This document shows positions 1 to 6,611 of a stretch of DNA of 9,454 nt, piece after piece (position 1 is the first letter of the stretch; each line of letters begins with the position of its first letter). A program made the translations under genes and the position numbers. The stretch is from Alphaproteobacteria bacterium (GTDB lineage: Bacteria > Pseudomonadota > Alphaproteobacteria > CACIAM-22H2), in NCBI GenBank assembly GCA_016869915.1, contig VGDA01000109.1, positions 1-9,454 on the forward strand, in the 5' to 3' direction. The notes beneath the pieces are model-generated. The model worked only from the letters and a program-made list of their open reading frames with translations. It was not told the origin of the DNA and did not search any database.

Positions 1-702
1 GAGAAGGGACTCGCGCCGCGCGCGCAGCGCCGCGTCCGCCGCGTTGCCGCGCACGAAGTCCTCCACGTCGAGCGCGAGGCCGAGGCGCGACACGAGGTGC
101 GCCTGCGCCGCGCGCTGGTCGAGCGGCGCGTGGGCGCGGCCGGTCGCCGCGACCGCGGACAGTCCGCGCGGGCCGTCGCCGAAGTCGAGCGCGCCCATCC
201 GGCAGACATAGCCGAAGACCGATGACATCGCGCCGCCGGCGACGACCTCGATGCCGACGCCCTCGAAGGCGACGAAGTCGTAATGCGTGCCGATACCCTC
301 GGTCGCGTGCATGCGGTCCATGAGCGCCGGGGGCAGCCACGTGACGCAGACCTCGGCGACCACGCCCGGCGCCTGCAGCAGCGTGGCCGCGAGCGCGGCG
401 TAGCCGGAGAGATGCGCGGAGTGCACGACGTCGAAGCCGGCCAGGCGCACGCGCTCGACGGCGATTTCCGCGCCGGGCATGTCGGCGAACTTGCGCTGCA
501 GCTGCTCCGGCGCGCGGTTGGAGCCGATCGCGAGGACGGGTACGCGGCCATCGCGGTCGCGCGGAGACAGGGCCGCGACGGGCTGCGCGCGACCGTCGCG
601 GAAAAGGTAGTCGTGGGCGGGCGCGGGGTAGGGGTAGGTGAGCGCGCGGACCACCGGGTCCAGCGCGCTCGGCGGGACGAAGGGGACGGGCGGGGCGCTC
701 AC
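1..702 (-). CDS. Uncharacterised protein, gamma-glutamylcyclotransferase-like motif (partial, C-terminus off the left edge)
   Basis: An open minus-strand frame of 234 codons starts at GTG 702-700 and runs off the left edge without a stop. The start overlaps the rnd stop codon (GTGA), which suggests translational coupling and one transcript with rnd. The translation begins MSAPPVPFVPPSALDPVVRA. Around residues 55-70 it reads VLAIGSNRAPEQLQRKF, which resembles the GSN substrate loop of gamma-glutamylcyclotransferase/AIG2-like folds. Around residues 120-135 comes WLPPALMDRMHATEG, where that fold usually carries its catalytic glutamate near an EG pair. There is no signal peptide or membrane segment, so it is probably cytosolic. 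The cyclotransferase link rests on two short motifs recalled from the family and is weak; an uncharacterised conserved protein is the safe call. That the frame is coding is well supported by its intact reading over 700 bases and its coupling to rnd. Confidence 0.7.
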   Translation of the reverse strand, partial: MSAPPVPFVPPSALDPVVRALTYPYPAPAHDYLFRDGRAQPVAALSPRDRDGRVPVLAIGSNRAPEQLQRKFADMPGAEIAVERVRLAGFDVVHSAHLSGYAALAATLLQAPGVVAEVCVTWLPPALMDRMHATEGIGTHYDFVAFEGVGIEVVAGGAMSSVFGYVCRMGALDFGDGPRGLSAVAATGRAHAPLDQRAAQAHLVSRLGLALDVEDFVRGNAADAALRARRESLL

Positions 703-1868
703 GGCGCCGGGTTGCCCTGCGCCACGTCCATGATCTTCGGGCGCCGCCCGTCCAGGCCAAGCGCGAGGCGGCCATGCTTGAGGTCGATCGCGGCACGGCC
801 GAAGAGCTCGCGCCGCCACCCCCTCAGGGCGGGCACCTCGGCATCGTCGTCGGCGGCGACGAGCTCAAGGTCGGCCGTGGTCGCGACCAGCTTCTGCGCG
901 ACGCCGGCGGCCTCGCACTTCATCTTGAGCAGGACCTTGAGGAGGTCGACGGTCGCGCCCAGCCCGCCGGGCAGCTCGGGGGTCGGATCGAGCCGCGGCA
1001 CCTGCGCGTCGGGCAGGGCGATGCCGCGCTCGATCGCGTTGAGGAGGTCCTGGCCCAGCCGGCCCTCCGCGAAACCCTTCGACATGCCGCGCAGCCGCGC
1101 CATGTCGTCCAGGGTGCGCGGCGGATGCGCGGCGATCTCGACCACGCTCTCGTCGCGGATGATGCGGTTGCGCGGGATGTCGCGCTTCTGCGCCTCGCGC
1201 TCTCGCCATGCCGCGACCTCCTTGAGCACCGCGAGGTAGCGGGGCTTGGGGTTCTTGGGCTTGAAGCGCATCCACGACGTCTCGGGATCGAGGCGATAGG
1301 TCGCGGGGTCCATCAGCGTCGCCATCTCCTCGCCAAGCCAGCCGGCGCGGCCGGTGGCGGTGAGGCGCCGGGCGAGCGCGGCATAGACCTGCCGCAGGTG
1401 GGTGACGTCGGCGAGCGCGTACTCGACCTGGCGGTCGGAGAGCGGGCGCATCGACCAGTCGGTGAAGCGGGCCGACTTGTCGATGCGGGCCTTGGCGAGC
1501 TGGCTCGCGAGCGTCTCGTAGCTCGCCGCCTCGCCGTAGCCGCAGACCATGGCCGCGACCTGCGTGTCGAAGAGCGGATGCGGCACCGCGCCGGTCATGT
1601 GGAAGAAGATCTCGAGGTCCTGCCGCGCGGCATGGAATACCTTGAGCAGCCGCGGGTCGTAGAGCAGGTCCAGCAGCGGCTTGAGGTCCATGCCCGGGGC
1701 GAGCGGGTCGATCGTCGAGGCGACGTCGGGACCGGCGACCTGGATCAGGCAGAGCTGGGGCCAGTAGGTCCGCTCGCGCATGAACTCGGTGTCGACGGTG
1801 ATGAAGTCGGCGCCGGCAAGGCGGGCGCAGAACTCGGCCAGGGCGGCTGATTCGGCGATGACTGTCAT
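699..1868 (-). CDS. rnd: Ribonuclease D
   Basis: RNase D is a 3'-to-5' exoribonuclease that trims tRNA precursors and other structured RNAs in the cytosol using two metal ions. The 389 residues fit the family (E. coli about 375). The DEDDy exonuclease domain is complete: D26 and E28 in the VDTEF segment, D84 in the HAARQDLE segment, and Y150 with D154 in YALAD. An HRDC nucleic-acid-binding domain follows at about residues 210-285, starting near RYLAVLKEVAAWRE and including the IIRDE segment. The ATG at 1868 gives the family-typical short N-terminus before the first exonuclease motif; no convincing Shine-Dalgarno sequence precedes it. rnd is divergent from aspS across 129 bases, and its stop overlaps the next gene's GTG start. 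No key residue is missing. Confidence 0.96.
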   Translation of the reverse strand: MTVIAESAALAEFCARLAGADFITVDTEFMRERTYWPQLCLIQVAGPDVASTIDPLAPGMDLKPLLDLLYDPRLLKVFHAARQDLEIFFHMTGAVPHPLFDTQVAAMVCGYGEAASYETLASQLAKARIDKSARFTDWSMRPLSDRQVEYALADVTHLRQVYAALARRLTATGRAGWLGEEMATLMDPATYRLDPETSWMRFKPKNPKPRYLAVLKEVAAWREREAQKRDIPRNRIIRDESVVEIAAHPPRTLDDMARLRGMSKGFAEGRLGQDLLNAIERGIALPDAQVPRLDPTPELPGGLGATVDLLKVLLKMKCEAAGVAQKLVATTADLELVAADDDAEVPALRGWRRELFGRAAIDLKHGRLALGLDGRRPKIMDVAQGNPAP

Positions 1869-1997
1869 TTTGCCCGACGGGTTCTAGCGGCAGATGGCCA
1901 CAGGCGCCAGCCTTCCGGGGCCGGGGCGGGGCGGCGGCTTGACAGGTCACGGTCCATTATGTGCTTTTCGCGCCGTTTTCGGCGCGGGAGCTGAGCC
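1869..1997. promoter_or_regulatory. Divergent rnd/aspS spacer with candidate aspS promoter and RBS
   Basis: These 129 bases separate two divergently read genes and must hold promoters for both. On the plus strand a perfect TTGACA lies at 1939-1944, inside the CTTGAC context common in alphaproteobacterial housekeeping promoters. The hexamer 17 bases downstream (TGCTTT, 1962-1967) is a poor -10; the better-looking TATGTG at 1958 is only 13 bases away. The -35 is therefore clear but the -10 is not. A ribosome binding site GGGAG at 1986-1990, seven bases before the aspS ATG, supports that start. On the minus strand TAGAAC (1888 to 1883) could be a -10 for rnd, but its -35 is weak. Confidence 0.45.
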
Positions 1998-3788
1998 ATG
2001 CACGCCTACAGGACCCACAACTGCGGCCAGCTGCGCATCGCGCAGGTCGGCGAGACCGTCCGGCTGTCCGGCTGGGTCCACCGCAAGCGCGACCACGGGA
2101 ACCTCCTGTTCGTCGACCTACGCGACCATCATGGCGTGACGCAGTGCGTCGTCGACACGTCGAGCCCGATCTTCGCCGCGATCGAGCAGGCGCGGCCCGA
2201 GAGCGTGGTGACCGTGACCGGGAAGGTGGTTGCGCGCTCCGCGGAGACCGCCAATTCCCGCCTCGCCACGGGCGAGGTCGAGATCCAGGTCCAGGACTTC
2301 GTCCTCCAGTCCGCCGCCGAGACGCTGCCGTTCCAGGTCGCGCAGGAGGGCGACTACCCCGAGGACATGCGCCTCAAGTACCGCTTCCTCGACCTGCGCA
2401 AGGAGCGCCTGCACGCCAACATCGTGCTGCGCTCGCAGGTGATCGCCTCGATCCGCAGGCGCATGATCGAGCAGGGGTTCACGGAGTTCCAGACCCCGAT
2501 CCTGACCTCGTCGAGCCCCGAGGGCGCGCGCGACTTCCTCGTCCCGTCGCGCATGCATCCCGGCAAGTTCTACGCCCTGCCGCAGGCACCGCAGCAGTTC
2601 AAGCAGCTGCTCATGGTCTCGGGCTTCGACCGCTACTTCCAGATCGCGCCCTGCTTCCGCGACGAGGACGCGCGCGCCGACCGCAGCCCGGGCGAGTTCT
2701 ACCAGCTCGACTTCGAGATGAGCTTCGTCACGCAGGAGGACGTCTTCGCCGCGATAGAGCCGGTGCTCTCGGGCGTGTTCCACGAGTTCGCGCGCGGCCG
2801 CTCCGTCACGCCGCCGCCCTTCCCGCGGATCACCTTCGACGACGCGATGCTGAGATACGGCGTCGACAAGCCCGACCTGCGCAACCCGCTGGTGATCGCC
2901 GACGTGGGCGAGGTGTTCGCCGGCTCGGACTTCGCCGTGTTCGCGAAGATCGTCGCCGCGGGCGGCGTGGTCCGCGCCATCCCCGCGCCGCGCACCGCCG
3001 AGAGGCCGCGCAGCTTCTTCGACAAGATGAATGCCTGGGCGCAGGAGCAGGGCGCGCCGGGCATGGGCTACATCGTCTTCGAGGGCGGCGCCGCCAAGGG
3101 CCCGATCGCGAAGTTCCTCGATGCGCCGCGACTCGAGCGCCTCAGGGCGCTGGCCGGCGTCGGCGACGGCGACGCCGTGTTCTTCTCGGCCGACCGCAAG
3201 GCCGGCGCCGCCGCGAAGCTCGCCGGCGCCGCGCGCAAGCGGCTGGGGGAGGAGCTCGACCTGCTGGAGAGGAACGCCTTCCGCTTCTGCTGGATCGTCG
3301 ACTTCCCGATGTACGAGCTCGACGAGGAGACCGGGAAGGTCGAGTTCAGCCACAACCCGTTCTCGATGCCGCAGGGCGGCCTGCATGCGCTCGAGACGAT
3401 GGACCCGCTGAAGATCAAGGCGTTCCAGTACGACATCGTCTGCAACGGCGTGGAGCTCTCCTCGGGCGCGATCCGCAACCACCTGCCGGAGATCATGTAC
3501 AAGGCGTTCTCGATCGCCGGCTATGGCCGCGATGAGGTCGAGGCGCGCTTTGGCGGCATGCTCAACGCGTTCAAGTTCGGCGCCCCGCCGCATGGCGGCT
3601 CCGCCCCGGGCATCGACCGCATCGTGATGCTGCTGGCAGACGAGCCGAACATCCGCGAGATCGTCGCCTTCCCGATGAACCAGCAGGCGATGGACCTGCT
3701 GATGCAGGCGCCCAACGGCGTCCATCCGTCGCGCCTCAAGGAACTGCACATCCGGCTCGACCTGCCGCCCGAGCGCAGGAAGGGCTAG
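1998..3788 (+). CDS. aspS: Aspartyl-tRNA synthetase, probably non-discriminating (Asp/Asn)
   Basis: This class II synthetase attaches aspartate to tRNA in the cytosol. The 596 residues match bacterial-type AspRS (about 590). Domains in order: N-terminal OB-fold anticodon-binding domain (about 1-105), catalytic core with motif 1 near residues 145-170, the QAPQQFKQLLM substrate loop near 196-206, motif 2 FRDEDARADR at 220-229, the bacterial GAD insertion (about 295-415), and motif 3 with GIDR at 538-541. ADRSPGEFYQLD is, as I recall it, the alphaproteobacterial form of motif 2. His33 in KRDHGNL aligns with E. coli Leu30; histidine there is linked to recognition of both tRNA-Asp and tRNA-Asn, as in Pseudomonas aeruginosa. 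The enzyme therefore probably also makes Asp-tRNA-Asn for the GatCAB amidotransferase. The ATG at 1998 has GGGAG seven bases upstream. The gene stands alone and converges on the next gene with a nine-base gap. Confidence 0.97.
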   Translation: MHAYRTHNCGQLRIAQVGETVRLSGWVHRKRDHGNLLFVDLRDHHGVTQCVVDTSSPIFAAIEQARPESVVTVTGKVVARSAETANSRLATGEVEIQVQDFVLQSAAETLPFQVAQEGDYPEDMRLKYRFLDLRKERLHANIVLRSQVIASIRRRMIEQGFTEFQTPILTSSSPEGARDFLVPSRMHPGKFYALPQAPQQFKQLLMVSGFDRYFQIAPCFRDEDARADRSPGEFYQLDFEMSFVTQEDVFAAIEPVLSGVFHEFARGRSVTPPPFPRITFDDAMLRYGVDKPDLRNPLVIADVGEVFAGSDFAVFAKIVAAGGVVRAIPAPRTAERPRSFFDKMNAWAQEQGAPGMGYIVFEGGAAKGPIAKFLDAPRLERLRALAGVGDGDAVFFSADRKAGAAAKLAGAARKRLGEELDLLERNAFRFCWIVDFPMYELDEETGKVEFSHNPFSMPQGGLHALETMDPLKIKAFQYDIVCNGVELSSGAIRNHLPEIMYKAFSIAGYGRDEVEARFGGMLNAFKFGAPPHGGSAPGIDRIVMLLADEPNIREIVAFPMNQQAMDLLMQAPNGVHPSRLKELHIRLDLPPERRKG

Positions 3789-3797
3789 GCCCGCGCC

Positions 3798-4250
3798 TCA
3801 GGGCGCTCGCGCCGGCGGCCCGGAGACGACGCTGGCGCGCTCGACGAGGCCCTGCTCGCCGAACTCGCGGCGAATCTCGAGGATCGTCCCTGCCGGGTGC
3901 GCGCAGAGCGCCAGCGCGAACTCGCATTCCTCGCGCGCCGCCTCGACCGCCTGCTCCGGCGTGGCATCCTGCCAGGCGCCGAGGATGCGCGCGGCCAGCA
4001 GCCGCGCGGCCTCCTCGAGCGCCGCAGGCGCGATCTCCGCCACCTCGACGCGCAGGGCGGGCGCGAAGCTCGCGATGCCGAGCCAGCTCGACGAGAAGGC
4101 TACCGCCTCGCGGCCGACGAGGCTCGCCGGGTCGCGATGGGCATAGCGGAACGCGCCGGCGACGGCCCAGTCTCCCGGCGGCGCCGGCGCCTCGTGGAGC
4201 CTGGCGCGCGCGGTGCCGGGCGCGACGACGCGGGGAAGGAGGAGGGGCAT
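3798..4250 (-). CDS. DUF6505-like conserved protein of unknown function
   Basis: The product has 150 residues from the ATG at 4250, which is preceded by GAGG (minus strand, 4264-4261) at ten bases. An in-frame ATG at 4391 would give 197 residues but would run under the start of the divergent eipB-like gene and add a low-complexity leader, so I reject it. The segment PPGDWAVAGAFRYAHRDP (about residues 24-41), then LVGREAVAFSSSWLG and ECEFALALCAHPAGTI (about 108-123), fits my memory of the alphaproteobacterial DUF6505 family. There is no signal peptide, membrane helix or recognisable catalytic motif, and the second half is mainly helical and alanine-rich. From memory, DUF6505 genes often lie near biotin/lipoate-ligase-like or redox genes; no such gene is visible here. 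The function is unknown. It converges with aspS and is divergent from eipB. Confidence 0.8.
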   Translation of the reverse strand: MPLLLPRVVAPGTARARLHEAPAPPGDWAVAGAFRYAHRDPASLVGREAVAFSSSWLGIASFAPALRVEVAEIAPAALEEAARLLAARILGAWQDATPEQAVEAAREECEFALALCAHPAGTILEIRREFGEQGLVERASVVSGPPARAP

Positions 4251-4344
4251 GGGATATAAGCCTCGGCGGACTATGTTCGCTTGCGCGCGCCGCTGCCATA
4301 GTGGCGTCGCGTGCGGGCAAGGCGGCGGAAGGACGGCGACGGCG
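4251..4344. promoter_or_regulatory. Divergent DUF6505/eipB spacer with mirror-image -10-like hexamers
   Basis: The spacer carries ACTATG at 4270-4275 and CATAGT at 4297-4302, an inverted repeat. Each copy reads as a CATAGT -10-like hexamer towards its own gene: minus for the DUF6505-like gene, plus for eipB. The plus copy is preceded by TG one base away, as in an extended -10 (TGCCATAGT). The -35 windows overlap the opposite -10, and neither is close to TTGACA. If the minus copy were used, its transcript would start near 4263, at the Shine-Dalgarno sequence, which weakens that half. For eipB, GGAAGGA at 4327-4333 is a good ribosome binding site 11 bases before the ATG at 4345. Confidence 0.35.
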
Positions 4345-5172
4345 ATGGCGAGGCGGATGATCGGCGCGGCAATGGCGCTGGCGATGTGCATCGGCGCCGG
4401 GCCCGGCGCCCTCGCCCAGGAGATCGTCCTCGCCTCCCATCGCGCCGCCTACGTGCTCGGGCTCGGCGCCGCGCGCGCGGCGGCGGTCGCCGGGATCGAG
4501 GGCGCGCTCACCGTCGAGCTTCAGGAGACATGCGACGGCTGGACGCTGTCCCAGCGCATGCGCTTCAGAGTGCAGGACCAGGACGGCGACACGATCGAGA
4601 CCGACATCTCCTTCTCGAGCTGGGAGGCGGCCGATGGCAACACGATGCGCTTCACGATGCGCAGCTCGAGCGAGGGCGAAGTGGTCGAGGACATTCGCGG
4701 CCGCGCCGTGCTCGCCGGGAGCGGGAAGGGCGGCAAGGTCGTGTTCACGCAGCCCGAGGAAGAGGTGATCGAGCTGCCGCCGGGGACGATCTTCCCGACG
4801 CTGCACACGATCCACCTGATCTCCCGCGCGCGGGCCGGCGACCGCATCGTCATGCGCCCGGTCTTCGACGGGTCGGCCGTCGATGGCGCCTACGAGGTCA
4901 ACGCCTTCGTCGGCGCGGCCTCGCCGCCTGGCGCGGCGCGACCCGCCCGGCCGCCAGCCGGCGTCGACGCGACGCTGCTCGCCGGGCGCTCCTGGCCGGT
5001 GCGCATGGCCTATTTCCGCATGGACGACCAGCGCGGCGCGGAGCCCGAGTACGAGAGCGCGATGCGGCTGTTCGAGAACGGCGTGGCTGTGGATTTCCGC
5101 TTCGAGTACCCGGAATTCACGATCAGGGGCGTGCTCGACAGGCTCGAGGCGATCCCCCGCCCGGGCTGCTGA
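4345..5172 (+). CDS. eipB: EipB-like periplasmic envelope-integrity protein (DUF1849)
   Basis: EipB/DUF1849 proteins are secreted to the alphaproteobacterial periplasm, where they form a beta-spiral fold that supports envelope integrity (characterised in Brucella). The 275-residue product starts with a signal peptide: MARRM, a hydrophobic core, then a probable signal peptidase I site ALA|QE after residue 24. Cys15 lies in the core without a proper lipobox, so a lipoprotein is unlikely. Family features are the ETCDGW segment with Cys63, SSWEAADGNT, the VFDGS segment, and a final Cys275 in PRPGC. Cys63 and Cys275 match the conserved disulfide pair of Brucella EipB. The start at 4345 is chosen because GGAAGGA lies 11 bases upstream; the longer in-frame start at 4213 adds 44 basic residues before the signal peptide and would overlap the divergent gene. 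It converges with the sugar kinase gene at a 15-base gap. Confidence 0.88.
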   Translation: MARRMIGAAMALAMCIGAGPGALAQEIVLASHRAAYVLGLGAARAAAVAGIEGALTVELQETCDGWTLSQRMRFRVQDQDGDTIETDISFSSWEAADGNTMRFTMRSSSEGEVVEDIRGRAVLAGSGKGGKVVFTQPEEEVIELPPGTIFPTLHTIHLISRARAGDRIVMRPVFDGSAVDGAYEVNAFVGAASPPGAARPARPPAGVDATLLAGRSWPVRMAYFRMDDQRGAEPEYESAMRLFENGVAVDFRFEYPEFTIRGVLDRLEAIPRPGC

Positions 5173-5185
5173 CGCGTCGCGCGTC
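5171..5185. terminator. Small hairpin between the convergent eipB and mak stop codons
   Basis: GACGCG at 5171-5176 and CGCGTC at 5180-5185 form a six-base-pair GC-rich stem with a three-base loop. It lies almost exactly in the gap between the two facing stop codons. It has no T-run on either side and is short, so it is at best a weak bidirectional transcription end. Chance pairing in GC-rich DNA is a real alternative. Confidence 0.25.
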
Positions 5186-5187
5186 GT

Positions 5188-6105
5188 TCAGGTCGCCGGC
5201 CAGAGCCAGGCGGCGCCGCGGACGCCGGACGAATCCCCGTGGACGGGCGGGCTGAGCCTGGTCGCGACCTCGTCGCTGAATATCCAGCGGCCCCAGCGTT
5301 CCGGGACCAGCCGGTAGAGCGCCTCGACCTGCGACATGCCACCGCCGAGGACAACGACCTCCGGATCGAAGATGTTGACCACCGTCGCGAGGGCGCGGGC
5401 GAGGCGGTCGGCGTAGCGCTCGAGGCTCTCGAGCGCCGCCGGCTCGCCGCGCATCGCCGCTGCCGCGATCTCCGGACCGGACATCGCGCCGCCTGCCCGC
5501 GCGGCATGGTCGCGCGCGAAGGCCGGGCCGCAGAGGAAGGTCTCGATGCAGCCATCGAGGCCGCAATAGCAGCGGGGGCCGGGCCGCTCGTCGTCCCGCG
5601 GCCACGGCAGCGGGTTGTGGCCCCACTCGCCGGCGATGCTGTTCGGGCCCGTGATCGGCATCCCCGCGTGCACGAGGCCGCCGCCGACGCCCGTGCCGAG
5701 GATGACCGCGAAGACGCTGCGCGCGCCGCGGCCGGCGCCGTCGACGGCCTCCGACAGCGCGAAGCAGTCGGCGTCGTTGGCGACCCGCACATCGCGGCCG
5801 AGCAGCGCGCCGAGGTCGCGGTGGAGCGGGTTGCCGATCAACTCGGTCGAGTTCGCGTTCTTCACCAGGCCGGTCGCCGGCGAGATCGTGCCCGGGATGC
5901 CGACGCCGACGGTCGCGCGCGCGCCGAGCTCGGCCTCGGCTTCGCGGACCAGTCCGGCGATCGCCTCGACGATGGGGGCGTAGGCGCCGCGCGGCGTCGG
6001 GCGCCGCCGCCTGAAGAGCTGGGCGCCTCCGGGCCCGATCGCCACCGCCTCGATCTTGGTGCCGCCCAGGTCGACGCCGATGCGAAGGCCGCCGTCGATC
6101 CGCAT
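5188..6105 (-). CDS. mak: ROK-family fructokinase/mannokinase (Mak-like)
   Basis: This ATP-dependent hexose kinase of the ROK family probably phosphorylates fructose (and perhaps mannose or glucose) at the 6-position in the cytosol. The 305 residues resemble E. coli Mak closely over the whole length. Visible motifs are the ATP phosphate-1 loop DLGGTK (12-17), GIPGTISP with VKNANST (69-87), catalytic Asp111 in ANDAD, the phosphate-2 loop GTGVGGG (137-143), the sugar-binding EWGH (160-163), and the ROK zinc site with His163, Cys179, Cys181 and Cys186 in CYCGLDGCIE. The C-terminal HGDSSGVRGAAWLWP is also Mak-like. There is no N-terminal DNA-binding domain, so it is an enzyme and not a ROK repressor. 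The ATG at 6105 has GAGGGA six bases upstream. The gene stands alone with no transporter or sugar operon beside it, divergent from divK. The exact sugar cannot be read from sequence. Confidence 0.94.
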   Translation of the reverse strand: MRIDGGLRIGVDLGGTKIEAVAIGPGGAQLFRRRRPTPRGAYAPIVEAIAGLVREAEAELGARATVGVGIPGTISPATGLVKNANSTELIGNPLHRDLGALLGRDVRVANDADCFALSEAVDGAGRGARSVFAVILGTGVGGGLVHAGMPITGPNSIAGEWGHNPLPWPRDDERPGPRCYCGLDGCIETFLCGPAFARDHAARAGGAMSGPEIAAAAMRGEPAALESLERYADRLARALATVVNIFDPEVVVLGGGMSQVEALYRLVPERWGRWIFSDEVATRLSPPVHGDSSGVRGAAWLWPAT

Positions 6106-6218
6106 GCAATGTCCCTCGGGTTACCGAAACTTAAGGAAAGGCGTATGACTCTGTCGGCGAGTATGCAAGGCGGCGGCCCAAGACCGGCCTCCCACCAGTA
6201 CCAGAAAAGGCGCCCGGC
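6106..6218. promoter_or_regulatory. Divergent mak/divK spacer with candidate divK promoter, CtrA-like motif and GANTC site
   Basis: On the plus strand, TTACCG (6121-6126) and TATGAC (6144-6149) are spaced by 17 bases and could be the divK -35 and -10. Over the -35, TTAC and TTAA (6121-6124 and 6131-6134) are separated by six bases, close to but not the same as the CtrA consensus TTAA-N7-TTAA. GACTC at 6147-6151 is a GANTC site, the CcrM methylation target, overlapping the putative -10. AAGG at 6207-6210 is the divK ribosome binding site, eight bases before the ATG. On the minus strand, GAGGGA serves mak; its promoter is unclear (weak CCGACA/TAAGTT at 6157-6128). Confidence 0.35.
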
Positions 6219-6584
6219 ATGACCAAGACGGTCCTGATCGTCGAGGACAACGACCTGAACATGAAGCTGTTCAACGACCTCCTCGAGGCGCATGGCTACG
6301 GGACGCTGCAGACCAAGGATGGCCTCGAGGCCATGAAGCTCGCCCGGCAGCATCGCCCCGACCTGATCCTGATGGACATCCAGTTGCCGGAGATCTCGGG
6401 GCTGGAGGTCACGAAATGGCTGAAGGAGGATCCTGACCTCTCCTCGATCCCGGTCATCGCCGTCACGGCCTTCGCCATGAAGGGGGACGAGGAGAAGATC
6501 CGCCAGGGCGGCTGCGAGGCCTACATCGCCAAGCCGATCTCCGTCGCGCGGTTCCTCGAGACGGTCGGCAATTTCCTGGGTTGA
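6219..6584 (+). CDS. divK: Single-domain response regulator DivK
   Basis: DivK is a stand-alone receiver domain that carries cell-cycle and polarity signals. In Caulobacter it is phosphorylated by DivJ, dephosphorylated by PleC, and acts through DivL and CckA to lower CtrA activity. The 121 residues form one receiver domain with no output domain. The acidic pocket (E9, D10), phosphoacceptor D53 in LILMDIQLPE, T83 and K105 are all present. Long segments such as EISGLEVTKWLKED and VTAFAMKGDEE match Caulobacter DivK almost residue for residue, including Asp90, whose change to glycine is the classic divK341 suppressor site. An RBS AAGG lies eight bases before the ATG. pleD follows 27 bases downstream on the same strand, the conserved divK-pleD arrangement. 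Other single receiver domains exist, but the segment matches make DivK very likely. Confidence 0.96.
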   Translation: MTKTVLIVEDNDLNMKLFNDLLEAHGYGTLQTKDGLEAMKLARQHRPDLILMDIQLPEISGLEVTKWLKEDPDLSSIPVIAVTAFAMKGDEEKIRQGGCEAYIAKPISVARFLETVGNFLG

Positions 6585-6611
6585 CCCGGGCGGCACGCCG
6601 GACGCAGCGCC

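Noticed and set aside
283..1239. Plus-strand 318-codon frame antisense to rnd and the left-edge gene
   Set aside because: Arg/Ala/Ser-rich with no motif, crossing a coupled gene boundary on the opposite strand where both frames make sense.
2118..3749. A 543-codon open frame antisense to aspS
   Set aside because: Its translation is rich in Arg, Ala, Glu and His without any family motif, and aspS on the other strand is complete with all class II motifs. Long antisense frames are expected in DNA of this GC content.
3786..3800. Terminator in the nine-base gap between aspS and the DUF6505-like gene
   Set aside because: No stem of useful length or T-run is visible; the local inverted GC-rich words are short and typical of the base composition.
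4213..4344. Extended eipB start giving 44 more N-terminal residues
   Set aside because: The extension is basic and low in complexity, precedes an otherwise proper signal peptide, overlaps the divergent DUF6505-like gene, and has a worse ribosome binding site than the ATG at 4345.
4251..4391. Longer start at 4391 for the DUF6505-like gene
   Set aside because: It would overlap the eipB start and the divergent promoter region, and the ATG at 4250 has its own GAGG site.
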